A DNA stretch of 64,000 bases from Virgibacillus salexigens (GCF_014905415.1 NZ_BNEO01000002.1:1054001-1118000); one strand, 5' to 3'. Positions 1-7,540 are shown, counted from the stretch's first letter. A program made the numbers and translations. Notes: generated from the sequence alone by a model not told the origin.

Positions 1-14
1 GCATGTTTTGCCAT
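1..14 (-). CDS. Start of terminase large subunit (partial)
   Basis: Only four codons (M-A-K-H) are visible before the window ends. An ATG at 14-12 is preceded by an AAGGAG ribosome binding site that overlaps the end of the small terminase gene. In phages of this kind the large terminase ATPase/nuclease follows the small subunit directly, so the identity rests on position alone. Confidence 0.4.
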
Positions 15-26
15 TACTCTTCTCCT

Positions 27-755
27 TTACCATGTCTTAGATTCTACAGCTTTTATATCAGCTTTCATTTTCTCTACACGTAAACGATGTTCTTCTTTAA
101 CTTCATCTGGTGGCATTGATCTAATCATTTCTTCATATTGTTTTATTTTATTTGATAATGCTCTTCCTGCTGCAGCTTGTGACGTTAATGCTTTGGCTTG
201 TTTATCCCAAGCAAATTGTATTTCGTATTCACGTTCTCCACTAACCTCTTGATACTCTTCAACCATTTCGCCATGTTCATTTACCGTTTCTACTTTTTCC
301 TTGAAGTATTTTTCCTTCTTCAACTCTTTAGTCATATCGTCTTGATCTTTTACAAACATTAACTTTTGAGCACGAATGAAGTTAGTAAAGCTAATAAGAA
401 TGTCTTCATACAAAATATCAAGCATGGTCATTCCATCTCTAGCAGAATCATATATCTCTTGGGTTTCCTCATCATCAGGCAACCATTTCCGAAACAACCC
501 ATGTTTAACAGCATTATCATTCCCTTTAGGAGCACCGCCACCTTTATTACCAACTGCATTTTTATTTCGATAAGGCGCTCCCCTTTTCGGTGGAGTGTCT
601 GGAATTTCGTCCCACTTATCAACGCTTTTCCACTTTCGAACTAATCCAGGACTAATACCTAATTCTTCTGCAATTTGTTTAGGCTTCTTTTCTCTGTTGC
701 TTTTAAGCCATATTTTAAGGGCTTTTAGTCTATTAGGACTTATAGGTCTAGCCAA
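27..755 (-). CDS. Phage terminase small subunit
   Basis: This is a DNA-packaging protein that recognises phage DNA and recruits the large terminase. The 242-residue product has an N-terminal helix-turn-helix (about residues 25-45, IAEELGISPGLVRKWK), then the glycine/asparagine-rich linker typical of PBSX XtmA-like small terminases (GAPKGNDNAVKHGL, about residues 75-88). The C-terminal half is a charged, probably coiled-coil oligomerisation region rich in Lys and Glu. The likely start is a TTG preceded by a GGTGGGG stretch. The next gene on the left starts 13 bases after the stop, consistent with a packaging operon. The family assignment is firm at domain level; the phage subtype is inference. 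Confidence 0.85.
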   Translation of the reverse strand: MARPISPNRLKALKIWLKSNREKKPKQIAEELGISPGLVRKWKSVDKWDEIPDTPPKRGAPYRNKNAVGNKGGGAPKGNDNAVKHGLFRKWLPDDEETQEIYDSARDGMTMLDILYEDILISFTNFIRAQKLMFVKDQDDMTKELKKEKYFKEKVETVNEHGEMVEEYQEVSGEREYEIQFAWDKQAKALTSQAAAGRALSNKIKQYEEMIRSMPPDEVKEEHRLRVEKMKADIKAVESKTW

Positions 756-1032
756 TCATTAAACACCCCACCTCCAAGCTTAATTGAGTTTGTTTTCACA
801 TTTTTAAAATTCACCCTAAACGAGGATAAAGAAAAATGAAATTTAACTGGAAAAATCAATAAAATTAAACATATAAAAATAACCACAAATCTCCTAAAAT
901 ATGGTTATAGAGTGAAACATAATTTATATTCTGTTGAAGTGATTAGTCACATTAAATCTGTTGATGAATTTCATGTCTTTTAACTTTTTAAAAATGAGTA
1001 AGACATAGCCCTATTTTTGGTTCACTTATTTC

Positions 1033-1593
1033 TTATTTTAGCCTTAAAATAGCTGCATCCATCATGTCTTGTGTTATGCCAATATAACGTAAAGTAACCG
1101 ATGGATCACTATGTCCAAACATATCCATTAGTAACGCTAAGTTTCTTGGGTCTTGCATATAAAGATGATATCCCCATGTCTTTCTTAACGTATGTGTCCC
1201 TATTTCCTGTAATCCAAATTGACTAGCAGCATCGTTCAAAATTTTATATACAGTGCTTCTATCAATTGGCTGGTTCTTTAAACGGCTCTTCGTTTTAATT
1301 TGTCTACTAGCAAATAAAAATTCATGATCACTCTTTCCAGAAATATATCTATCTAGATCTTCACGAATGGAAGGATGGATAATGAATTTTTTTCTGTTTT
1401 TATTCTTAATTTCTTGAATGTTCACATGAGATCCTCTTACCATCCAAACTCGAATTACACGGAGATCACTTACACGTAAGCCACTGTAAATACCTAAACA
1501 AAATAATAAGTAATTACGTAAACTCCTTAATTTGTAATAATGTTTAATTCCTTCAATGACATCTGGATCCCTGATAGGTTGAACAAAATTCAT
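1033..1593 (-). CDS. Tyrosine recombinase catalytic-domain protein (phage, not the main integrase)
   Basis: The 186-residue protein consists of the tyrosine recombinase catalytic domain alone, without the arm-binding or core-binding N-terminal domains. The conserved residues are visible: Arg in SGLRVSDLR (about residue 40), the HTLRKTWGYH box (about 138), a GHSDPSVTLRY box and the Tyr nucleophile in RYIG (about 170). A separate full-length integrase lies at 9968-11074, so this copy probably does not catalyse phage integration. Similar short recombinases lie between late regulators and terminases in many Firmicutes phages, where their role is unclear. The ATG start is preceded by AAGGTGA. It is separated from the ArpU operon by a terminator. 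Confidence 0.8.
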   Translation of the reverse strand: MNFVQPIRDPDVIEGIKHYYKLRSLRNYLLFCLGIYSGLRVSDLRVIRVWMVRGSHVNIQEIKNKNRKKFIIHPSIREDLDRYISGKSDHEFLFASRQIKTKSRLKNQPIDRSTVYKILNDAASQFGLQEIGTHTLRKTWGYHLYMQDPRNLALLMDMFGHSDPSVTLRYIGITQDMMDAAILRLK

Positions 1594-1621
1594 CTCATTC
1601 GCTCACCTTCTTTCCATTCAT

Positions 1622-1656
1622 AAAAAATAGCACCCAAGCTATAAGCCTAGGTGCTC
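1622..1656 (-). terminator. Rho-independent terminator behind the late-regulator operon
   Basis: Read on the minus strand, the arms AGCACC and GGTGCT with further pairing inside form a hairpin followed by TTTTTT. It lies between the small hypothetical gene at 1784 and the recombinase gene at 1033, and so would end transcription of the replication/regulator operon coming from the right. Confidence 0.6.
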
Positions 1657-1783
1657 ACACATATAAACACAATATATCGTAAACAACACGTACCGAGTTC
1701 CAAAATAGGATGGATCTTAGTTTTTGTTTACACTAACATAATAACAAGATTTTAGGTGCCAAAACGGACATGAATCGGACATT

Positions 1784-2029
1784 TTATAAATAAATCTTTC
1801 CAATCATCCTTATTGATCTAAAATATTTCCGTAATGTTGGTGACATTTCTCTTATGTTTGATTCAACAACTGTAAGAGTACCTTCATAACCACGAGACAA
1901 ATGAGAAAAGGAATCCTGTACTTTATCTTCGTCAATAGTTACATCCATTTCCTGCACACCTTTTATGACATTCATTTCTTGATAACTATCGCTTTCCTCG
2001 TCATATACCGCATAATAAATTGTGTCCAT
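1784..2029 (-). CDS. Hypothetical phage protein
   Basis: An 81-residue acidic protein with no motif I recognise. The chosen ATG at 2029 lies six bases after GGGGTGGAG; an in-frame GTG at 2041 would add four residues and overlap the ArpU-like gene. The sequence begins MDTIYYAVYDEESDSYQEM and has an alternating pattern that could form a small beta-rich domain. It directly follows the late-regulator gene and is the last gene before a terminator. No function is assigned. Confidence 0.6.
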   Translation of the reverse strand: MDTIYYAVYDEESDSYQEMNVIKGVQEMDVTIDEDKVQDSFSHLSRGYEGTLTVVESNIREMSPTLRKYFRSIRMIGKIYL

Positions 2030-2031
2030 GT

Positions 2032-2472
2032 TCATCTCCACCCCAATACCTCTAAAGTAGCTTGTATAATTTCATTTCTCCATCTTCTAGCCTGTCTTTC
2101 ACTAACATCTAATCTTAAGGATATTCCTTCCCAAGTCATTTTTTTATGCTTACTCCAATACCTTAATCTGACCAATTCCTTATAATCATCTGGTAAAGCA
2201 TTATATACTTGATCAATGGCATCAGCTATTTCCGTAAGATAATTTAGCTGTTTATTTGTAGTTAATCTTGTTGCAATTCGTTCTGTTGGATTACCAGGAT
2301 TTCTTACTGAGTTAGCGCCTTTTACAATCGTTGGATCGTCTGGATCCTCATCAAATGGATTCATAATATTTTCACGTAATCTAGCAATTTCTTTTAACGT
2401 ATGGTGGTAGTTATACCATTCTGATTCAGCATGTTTAAATGTTATTTTCTTTGGTTTAATTGCTGTTTGCAT
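2032..2472 (-). CDS. ArpU/RinA-type phage late transcription regulator
   Basis: The 146-residue protein ends in a sigma-70-region-4-like helix-turn-helix (about residues 105-140), with the segments LRYWSKHKKMTWEGISLRL and SERQARRWRNEII. This architecture matches the ArpU/RinA family, which switches on late genes or cell-wall enzymes in Gram-positive phages. Its position just upstream of the terminase block fits late-gene activation. The N-terminal half is polar and not recognisable in detail. It is the penultimate gene of the leftward early operon. ArpU versus RinA cannot be separated by eye. Confidence 0.75.
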   Translation of the reverse strand: MQTAIKPKKITFKHAESEWYNYHHTLKEIARLRENIMNPFDEDPDDPTIVKGANSVRNPGNPTERIATRLTTNKQLNYLTEIADAIDQVYNALPDDYKELVRLRYWSKHKKMTWEGISLRLDVSERQARRWRNEIIQATLEVLGWR

Positions 2473-2490
2473 GAATCAACCTCCTAACCT

Positions 2491-2715
2491 TTATTCATTG
2501 AATGCTTGTCGTAGACTATCTTTTAGGATTTCCTCAGCTCTAGGAAAAGTAAGCTTTTCATCCGTTGTAATTTGTGTACATTGTTCTTGCCAAGTTTCAC
2601 CTATCTTTAACTCATAATCAATAAAGTAAGTGTTTAGTAGACTAACTGATACTACTTTACCCCCATTTATTAAAATTTTCTCATAATCCTGTTTGATTCC
2701 AGTAACAATAATCAA
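2491..2715 (-). CDS. Hypothetical phage protein
   Basis: A 74-residue acidic protein without a recognised family. The start is a TTG eight bases after AGGAG, and its first bases overlap the stop codon of the dUTPase gene (TTGA), which suggests translational coupling. The N-terminal part looks like two short beta strands around residues 18-36 and the C-terminal part is helical. It sits between the dUTPase and the late regulator in the same operon. Confidence 0.6.
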   Translation of the reverse strand: MIIVTGIKQDYEKILINGGKVVSVSLLNTYFIDYELKIGETWQEQCTQITTDEKLTFPRAEEILKDSLRQAFNE

Positions 2716-3209
2716 TACCCATTCTCCTGCCTTTCATGGTTCACTTTATTTTTATTAAGATATGCTTGTTCGATCTGTTCCCAAGTGAAACCTAGCATTT
2801 CACCTAAGCCAATAAATAAGGGAACAATATACATGTAGTTGTTGTGATTAGTAATAGAGCTAAAATCTCCAATCTTATCAAACAGATAATTGAATTGAGC
2901 AGTAATACTATTCCTTTTCAATCCTTCAACCGCACATAAATTAAAATTCTTGTTATCGTTACCTCTTTCCAACCCAATACTCAAAATAAAGTGCAGGCAG
3001 TCTACGTACTCCTTTAATGCCCTTTCATAATTATTTTTCTTATGTGACCAGAACTTGAATACCTCTGGAAGTTCATTAGCTAACTCTCCTAATTCAACTT
3101 GTAGAGAGAGTATCTTATCATCAAGCAAATCTTGACCATGTAAATTTTGTTCGTCTTTTATATGATCATCTAGCCGTTTTTGAATTGGCATTAATTTATT
3201 TAAATTCAT
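2712..3209 (-). CDS. Dimeric (all-alpha) dUTPase / MazG-like nucleotide pyrophosphatase
   Basis: This 165-residue protein fits the all-alpha NTP pyrophosphatase superfamily, most like the phage dimeric dUTPases (dUTPase_2). The acidic metal-binding set is seen as ELGELANELPE (about residues 38-48, an ExxE motif) and EYVDCLHFILSIG (about residues 67-79, an ExxD motif). The enzyme would convert dUTP to dUMP and limit uracil in phage DNA. The family length is near 160, so it is complete. The host carries an unrelated trimeric dUTPase at 50263. A general MazG-type activity on another nucleotide is the alternative. Confidence 0.75.
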   Translation of the reverse strand: MNLNKLMPIQKRLDDHIKDEQNLHGQDLLDDKILSLQVELGELANELPEVFKFWSHKKNNYERALKEYVDCLHFILSIGLERGNDNKNFNLCAVEGLKRNSITAQFNYLFDKIGDFSSITNHNNYMYIVPLFIGLGEMLGFTWEQIEQAYLNKNKVNHERQENGY

Positions 3210-3232
3210 TGTTTGACCTCCTGTTTTATAAT

Positions 3233-4006
3233 CTATTCTTCTTCTAGTAATTGCACAGAGGCTTGCGACAATCCTAACTGTTCTCTATTAGTATTAATTC
3301 GCTCTATCCCTCTGTTACAGTAGTCTTGATCTAATTCAAACCCAATCCAGTTACGCTTAGTATTATCTGCAGCAAGTGCGGTAGTACAAGAACCCATACA
3401 GTTATCCAAAACAAGATCTCCTCTATTCGTATAGGTCTTAATTAAGTATTCAAATAAGGTTAAAGGCTTTTGCGTTGGATGGAATGTCTTTTTATCTCGA
3501 GAATAATCTAGAATGGATCTTGGATAATTTGTATGAGTAGTGGTATGTTCCTTCGTTAAACCCTTTCCTAATAAATCGCCACCTTTCCTTCTACTAGATT
3601 TCCTTACCTTCACTAAAGGGATAATCCCCTGCGGATGATACGTTGGTAGCTTTTTATAAAATACGCAGATGTTTTCATGATTTTTCAATGGCATACGCTT
3701 AGCATTCTGAAAACCCGTTGTGTGTCTCCCTTTCTTCCAGATCCACTCATATCTAAACCAGCTCATATTACTCGAAATTAGCTTAGTAGTAAAAGGCTGA
3801 CTAGCTGTTAATACAATAGCTCCATTATCTTTGATAATCCGTTTATATTGCTCCCACAACTGGTCAAAAGGAATAATCTCATCCCATCTGCAGTTCGTTG
3901 TTCCATATGGTAGATCACATAAAATCATATCAATAGACTTATCCTCTAATTTCTTCATTCCTTCGATGCAATCACTGTTGTAAATGGTGTTCTTTTCTAG
4001 TGTCAT
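3233..4006 (-). CDS. Phage DNA methyltransferase (N6-adenine or N4-cytosine, beta class)
   Basis: A 257-residue site-specific methyltransferase. The catalytic motif IV is seen as DLPYG (about residues 31-35) before the SAM-binding motif; FHPTQKP (about 176) and VLDNCMGSCTTALAA (about 199-213, the FxGxG-like loop in variant form) follow, with WIGFELD near the end. This order, motif IV before motif I, is the beta arrangement. No restriction endonuclease gene is adjacent, so it is an orphan enzyme that probably protects phage DNA or modulates expression. The ATG start has a GAGGGG site. It lies just behind a LexA-like box and a possible promoter. Target base and sequence cannot be read from here. 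Confidence 0.85.
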   Translation of the reverse strand: MTLEKNTIYNSDCIEGMKKLEDKSIDMILCDLPYGTTNCRWDEIIPFDQLWEQYKRIIKDNGAIVLTASQPFTTKLISSNMSWFRYEWIWKKGRHTTGFQNAKRMPLKNHENICVFYKKLPTYHPQGIIPLVKVRKSSRRKGGDLLGKGLTKEHTTTHTNYPRSILDYSRDKKTFHPTQKPLTLFEYLIKTYTNRGDLVLDNCMGSCTTALAADNTKRNWIGFELDQDYCNRGIERINTNREQLGLSQASVQLLEEE

Positions 4007-4046
4007 TTCGTTTCCCCTCTCGATGTGATAATATATCTACACAAGG

Positions 4047-4058
4047 GAACGTTTGTTC
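4047..4058. promoter_or_regulatory. LexA-like operator upstream of the methyltransferase
   Basis: The sequence GAACGTTTGTTC has the GAAC-N4-GTTC shape of Bacillus LexA (DinR) boxes. It lies about 40 bases upstream of the methyltransferase start, close to a possible minus-strand -10 (TATTAT at about 4030). A near-identical box precedes the integrase. The outer C/G pair of the strongest B. subtilis boxes is absent, so binding is a prediction. Confidence 0.5.
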
Positions 4059-4068
4059 TTATTTGTTG

Positions 4069-4093
4069 GAGACTCGGTCAGGAGTCTCTTTTT
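4069..4093 (+). terminator. Plus-oriented hairpin with U run inside the leftward operon
   Basis: The arms GAGACTC and GAGTCTC around a six-base loop are followed on the plus strand by TTTTT. All genes here run on the minus strand, where the hairpin is not followed by T residues. It lies between the hypothetical gene at 4095 and the LexA-like box. It could end a short antisense transcript or just be a structured intergenic element. Confidence 0.4.
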
Positions 4094-4094
4094 A

Positions 4095-4430
4095 CTAATT
4101 CCACTTTTTCAAAGCTGTGTATTGTTCTTCTGTAAGTTTCACGAATACCGGTTCATAGTGTTCGAACCATCTTTCTACATCGAAACTTATTAGAGCATCA
4201 TCACCAAACTTGTCTATCATGAATTTTTTGTATGCTTTGGACTCTCCTAAAAGGGCTTCTACATCTTCATCAGTAGGCATTGAATGACCATCTCTAACAA
4301 TTAAGAATGCATTCTCTAATGATTCATGTGCTACGTCTAAATCTTCATCTGACCAATCACCTGCATCTAGTCCATTTGACAAGTAACGATCTATTTTATT
4401 TTTGTTCTTAAATGCTATTGCTGGTATCAT
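4095..4430 (-). CDS. Hypothetical phage protein
   Basis: A 111-residue acidic protein with no recognised domain. The ATG at 4430 lies seven bases after AGGAGG, which itself overlaps the stop of the upstream gene; a GTG at 4433 is the alternative. The middle is strongly acidic (DAGDWSDEDLDVAHE, about residues 22-36). The C-terminus has aromatic residues (WFEHYEPVF). Translation is probably coupled to the gene at 4433. No function assigned. Confidence 0.6.
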   Translation of the reverse strand: MIPAIAFKNKNKIDRYLSNGLDAGDWSDEDLDVAHESLENAFLIVRDGHSMPTDEDVEALLGESKAYKKFMIDKFGDDALISFDVERWFEHYEPVFVKLTEEQYTALKKWN

Positions 4431-4432
4431 CA

Positions 4433-4690
4433 CTAGACCTCCTTCATCCGATAAGCAAACGGACGTTTTATTTTGCCTTTTCGTGATTGATGGAATAGAG
4501 CCAGAAATACTTCATCTGGATGCCTTCGAATCTTAAAAGCTATCTGCTCTACGTCCTTGCCATTGTTCCATTGCTTAGTAATTTCTTTGAGTTGATGCTT
4601 AGGAAAAGCAAGTTCTAAATCTTCCAGCACAAATTCATAACCACCTGTTTCTGGAAGAATAGGTACATTTGATAAGCTTGCTGTATTCAT
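4433..4690 (-). CDS. Hypothetical phage protein with helix-turn-helix-like middle
   Basis: An 85-residue protein in the replication operon. The segment WNNGKDVEQIAFKIRRHPDE (about residues 41-60) resembles a resolvase/sigma-type helix-turn-helix, so DNA binding is possible but not shown. The start ATG overlaps the stop of the zinc protein gene (ATGA), a sign of coupled translation. The basic C-terminus ends ...RMKEV, and the same bases form the ribosome binding site for the next gene. Confidence 0.6.
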   Translation of the reverse strand: MNTASLSNVPILPETGGYEFVLEDLELAFPKHQLKEITKQWNNGKDVEQIAFKIRRHPDEVFLALFHQSRKGKIKRPFAYRMKEV

Positions 4691-4848
4691 GCCGACTCCC
4701 TCATTGATTGCTCCAATCTAGCTTTTAAGCGTTCCAAATCGCTATCATCCCGAACAAAGTCACAATGACTGTCTGGGCATGGTCTAAATTCCAAAAAGTA
4801 GCCGTTATCTATTGCTAGACCGCCTGTACCGTTGCATGTTTTACACAT
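4687..4848 (-). CDS. Small zinc-binding-type phage protein (53 aa)
   Basis: This short gene has a strong AGGAGG site seven bases before its ATG. The product starts MCKTCNGTGG, a CxxCxGxG zinc-ribbon start like those in DnaJ-type fingers, and a second pair (RPCPDSHCD) follows at about residues 22-30. The C-terminal half is a charged helix. It overlaps the next gene by ATGA and the previous gene by eight bases. Metal binding is inferred from the cysteine pattern. It may act as a small DNA- or protein-binding adaptor in the replication operon. Confidence 0.65.
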   Translation of the reverse strand: MCKTCNGTGGLAIDNGYFLEFRPCPDSHCDFVRDDSDLERLKARLEQSMRESA

Positions 4849-5014
4849 GAGCTTCCTCCTCTAACACGTCATATATCGTCAATTGATTCTTTTCAAATTC
4901 TTCATCAGCAATGGCATTTAAATGCTTCTCATAACAAACAGGACCGTAACCACGTTCAATGCTCTTTTTATCCTTTGGCTTTCTGCCACAAGTGGCGCAT
5001 TCTGTGTGATTCAT
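4841..5014 (-). CDS. Small CxxC protein, DUF6011-like (57 aa)
   Basis: The start ATG overlaps the stop of the DnaC-like gene (TAATG). The 57-residue product has CATCGRKPKDKKSIERGYGP followed by VC, i.e. C-x2-C ... G-x-GP-x-C, the pattern I associate with the DUF6011 family of phage and actinobacterial proteins. A single zinc ion held by three Cys and perhaps a His is likely. The acidic C-terminus (VLEEEAHV) overlaps the ribosome binding site of the following gene. The family label is from memory of the motif and not verified by search. Confidence 0.65.
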   Translation of the reverse strand: MNHTECATCGRKPKDKKSIERGYGPVCYEKHLNAIADEEFEKNQLTIYDVLEEEAHV

Positions 5015-5814
5015 TAAAAGCGCTCCTTTCTTCTATAGCTTTCACCTTCTAATCTGACCGCAGTGGCCATGTCCATCATTCGATCAATAATTCTCGGACC
5101 ATTATTGCCATATTTTTTATTTAATTCACTCTCTGAATAGTTGGTTGTACATACTGTTGCTTTCTCTAAGCGCATATCAAAGACTTTGTACAACACATCC
5201 GATGCCCATGATTCATGTCCCATTTCGTTAGCCTTTACGTATTCAGATCCAATATCATCTAAAACTAATAAGTCTAGTTCATTAATCATTTTGAAAATCT
5301 GTTCCTCAGTTATACCTGAATGGTTGCTATAAGTATTCTTGATATGATCAAAGAGATCTGTAACTTTGATATATAGAACCTTTTTCTTTTTATCTCTAAT
5401 CGCTTTAGCAATCGCATAAGCAAGATGGCTTTTCCCTAGTCCTGGGGAACCGCTAAAAGCTAAGGAACTTTTTCCATCAAATTCTTTAACAAATTTTATC
5501 GCTGCCTGCTTTGCTTTTAACTGTGAATCATATCTAGAATCTGGCTTATATGAATTAACTGATACACTTCTCAAGTCACTCGTAACACGTTCAAAACTTA
5601 GAATAAAATTTAAATCTTTATTTTTTATGTAATCATCTCGTGATGGAAGATTTAAATTTTTCTTAAACTGTTCATCTGTACAAGGCTTGCAAGCTCCCAT
5701 AATTCCTCTTGGAGTATCATATAGTTTGAATACCGTCCCACACCGTTCACATTCTTTTTCTCCTGCTTCTTTAAAAGGAAAGGCTTCTCCAGCAATATCT
5801 TTAAATGATTTCAT
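5014..5814 (-). CDS. DnaC-like replicative helicase loader (AAA+ ATPase)
   Basis: A 266-residue protein that probably loads the host DnaB/DnaC-type replicative helicase at the phage origin. An N-terminal zinc finger has the form CxxC ... CxxC (residues 20-45, CERCGTVFKLY and CKPC). The AAA+ core has a Walker A motif SGSPGLGKSHLA (about residues 122-133), a Walker B motif LLVLDDIG (about 181-188) and a sensor-1 segment VCTTNYSE. The start has AGGAGG. It directly follows the DnaD-like organiser, the classic initiator/loader pair of Siphoviridae such as SPP1 and the 80alpha type. IstB-type transposition helpers share this fold, but the context rules that out. Confidence 0.88.
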   Translation of the reverse strand: MKSFKDIAGEAFPFKEAGEKECERCGTVFKLYDTPRGIMGACKPCTDEQFKKNLNLPSRDDYIKNKDLNFILSFERVTSDLRSVSVNSYKPDSRYDSQLKAKQAAIKFVKEFDGKSSLAFSGSPGLGKSHLAYAIAKAIRDKKKKVLYIKVTDLFDHIKNTYSNHSGITEEQIFKMINELDLLVLDDIGSEYVKANEMGHESWASDVLYKVFDMRLEKATVCTTNYSESELNKKYGNNGPRIIDRMMDMATAVRLEGESYRRKERF

Positions 5815-5825
5815 GATTACACCTC

Positions 5826-6653
5826 CTAGAATCTATCCTTCTGAGGATTGAAGGCTTGTCCATTATTTTTTGTTTTTGGTTCTTTTCCGTAACCCCTTCT
5901 CATAAAATTACTTAAAGGATCGGCTTCATCAAGAAACTTCCTAACATCTTTGTCTCTCATAAAATCAGCCAACGGATATTTATGATTGAACCAGTGGATA
6001 TTACTGTGATAAACAGAGGCATAATTATCAATGGCTTTTGCTAAATCTTCATAACTGTAATCTCTTAATCTAGCTTTTATTGATCTTTTCATTGAATCAG
6101 TTAATTTCTGATGGCGAATAATATTTTTTGAAATATAGTGATCAAAAAGATCACGAATGTATTTATTATTTATATCTTTTTCTTTATCTATATCTAATTC
6201 TAATTCTTCTTCTGTTCCGTTACCTTGCGTTACTGTAACGTTACTTTCCTCTTTTCCATCTTCCAACCTTTTGTTTTCACGGTGTTTAGCTACTCTTTTT
6301 CTTGTTTGTTCTCTTATTTTTTCTAGTCCAGCTGTATTTTGGTGTTTCTCCCAGTTGGAAATACTGATAAATGATTTTTCATCTATTTCAATCATTCCAA
6401 AATTTTTAAAAGTAGTTAACGCTAGTCGTACAGTATTTAGTGGACGATTAAAAATTGTTGCTAACATTTCATCTGTGTAAGGAATATTTTCACTTAGATA
6501 AATATATCCACTTGCATTTGTTTTACCAGCTTGTGATAATAATTTGATCCAAATGACAAGAATGGTATCAGCCTCTGGCATCTGTTCAATTAGTCTGATT
6601 TTTTCATCCTCAAACATTTTGGTACTTAACTTTATCCATTTCACTTCACTCAC
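5826..6653 (-). CDS. Phage replisome organiser (DnaD-like)
   Basis: A 275-residue replication initiator. The N-terminal winged helix matches phage replisome-organiser N domains (EVKWIKLSTKMFEDEKIRLI, then LATIFNRPLNTVRLALTTF and FISISNWEKHQ). A basic linker and a charged middle follow, and the C-terminal region (YEDLAKAIDNYASVYHS) is the part expected to contact the loader and DNA. I chose the GTG at 6653 because family members start just before VKWIKL and AGGTG lies six bases upstream; an ATG at 6701 would add 16 residues and overlap the previous gene more. Such genes often contain the phage origin; I did not find clear iterons. Confidence 0.82.
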   Translation of the reverse strand: MSEVKWIKLSTKMFEDEKIRLIEQMPEADTILVIWIKLLSQAGKTNASGYIYLSENIPYTDEMLATIFNRPLNTVRLALTTFKNFGMIEIDEKSFISISNWEKHQNTAGLEKIREQTRKRVAKHRENKRLEDGKEESNVTVTQGNGTEEELELDIDKEKDINNKYIRDLFDHYISKNIIRHQKLTDSMKRSIKARLRDYSYEDLAKAIDNYASVYHSNIHWFNHKYPLADFMRDKDVRKFLDEADPLSNFMRRGYGKEPKTKNNGQAFNPQKDRF

Positions 6654-6831
6654 TATGTTCACCTGCCTTTTTTGCAATCCTTTCACATATTGCAAAGCCA
6701 TTTTCTACATACAAGACATGATAGTGAGGATAACGTTGCATATACTGCAGTACACTAGAGTAAAATTCATCCTCGCTAATTGGTTGCTCATACACCCATT
6801 TTGGAAGCAATACCTTATAAGGAACTAGCAT
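6646..6831 (-). CDS. Hypothetical phage protein
   Basis: A 61-residue protein starting MLVPYKVLLPKWVYEQPISE. The ATG is six bases after AGGAGG; a longer frame from 6903 exists but has no good ribosome binding site and overlaps the Rha gene. It is aromatic-rich (QYMQRYPHYHVLYVENGF). It overlaps the replisome-organiser start by eight bases and so is probably co-translated with it. I do not recognise a family. Confidence 0.6.
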   Translation of the reverse strand: MLVPYKVLLPKWVYEQPISEDEFYSSVLQYMQRYPHYHVLYVENGFAICERIAKKAGEHSE

Positions 6832-6859
6832 CGTTATCCTCCTACATGTTGGTTTAGTA

Positions 6860-7516
6860 TTATATAGGTCTCCAAGAACGTACCCACTGCATCGATTCAT
6901 CAAAATCTAATCGTCTTACTTCACGGTAAGTAGGAGCATGAAAGGCTCGATATAATTGACTATATATGTTTGAATACATTTGTTGTTTTGTTTCTAATGC
7001 ACCTGTTATACCTTCATCCCAAAGCCTTTCAACTCGCTTTTTCACAGCATGATTTAATGATGTAGCTTGTCCATGACTAAGTTTCAGTTCATTATTAAAT
7101 CGAGATTCTAAGGTAGTAACCTTTACTTTCACATCAGACAGTTCTTCAGATGTATCTAGAGATAGTTTCATAGATGCAATTAACTGTTCTTTTTCCGAAA
7201 GCACTCTCGGTTCTTTTAATTGTTTTTCCATCTTTCGAAAGGCAGAAATATATTTTTCTTTAAACTCTGCAGCTTTCTTTCCCGTATAACCCATAACAAG
7301 AAAGGAGAATCCATCTTGAGTAATATAAAACATAGGATATTCCTTTCCTCGGACTTCATAATTTGACTCCTTAAAATTTAGGAGTGAAAATTCCGTACTA
7401 CATTCTAAAGTCCGAATATCTCTAATAACATTGTCATGTCGCTTTTTAAATACATGAGCTACTGTCAAACTATCTGTAACGACTTCCTTATTCTTAATAA
7501 AGACTAATTTATCCAA
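6860..7516 (-). CDS. Rha-family phage regulatory protein with ORF6C-type C-terminus
   Basis: A 218-residue protein. The N-terminal 95 residues match the pRha domain: TVAHVFKKRHDNVIRDIR, then YPMFYITQDGFSFLVMGYTG and KEKYISAFRKME. A coiled-coil linker follows, and the C-terminal 90 residues (HAVKKRVERLWDEGITG ... YREVRRLDF) resemble the ORF6C domain. Such proteins act as antirepressor-like regulators or host-interference factors in temperate phages. It starts with TTG eight bases after AGGAGG. It heads the left half of the early operon, just after the possible small-RNA locus. Its DNA target is unknown. Confidence 0.8.
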   Translation of the reverse strand: MDKLVFIKNKEVVTDSLTVAHVFKKRHDNVIRDIRTLECSTEFSLLNFKESNYEVRGKEYPMFYITQDGFSFLVMGYTGKKAAEFKEKYISAFRKMEKQLKEPRVLSEKEQLIASMKLSLDTSEELSDVKVKVTTLESRFNNELKLSHGQATSLNHAVKKRVERLWDEGITGALETKQQMYSNIYSQLYRAFHAPTYREVRRLDFDESMQWVRSWRPI

Positions 7517-7540
7517 ACGGTCATCCTCCTAAATTGATTG

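Noticed and set aside
756-1032. A cos or pac site between the recombinase and small terminase genes
   Set aside because: The position is plausible, but there is no repeat or symmetry that supports it from sequence alone.
5826-6653. Phage replication origin within the replisome-organiser gene
   Set aside because: Such genes often carry iterons, but I could not find a repeated sequence of convincing length and spacing by eye.
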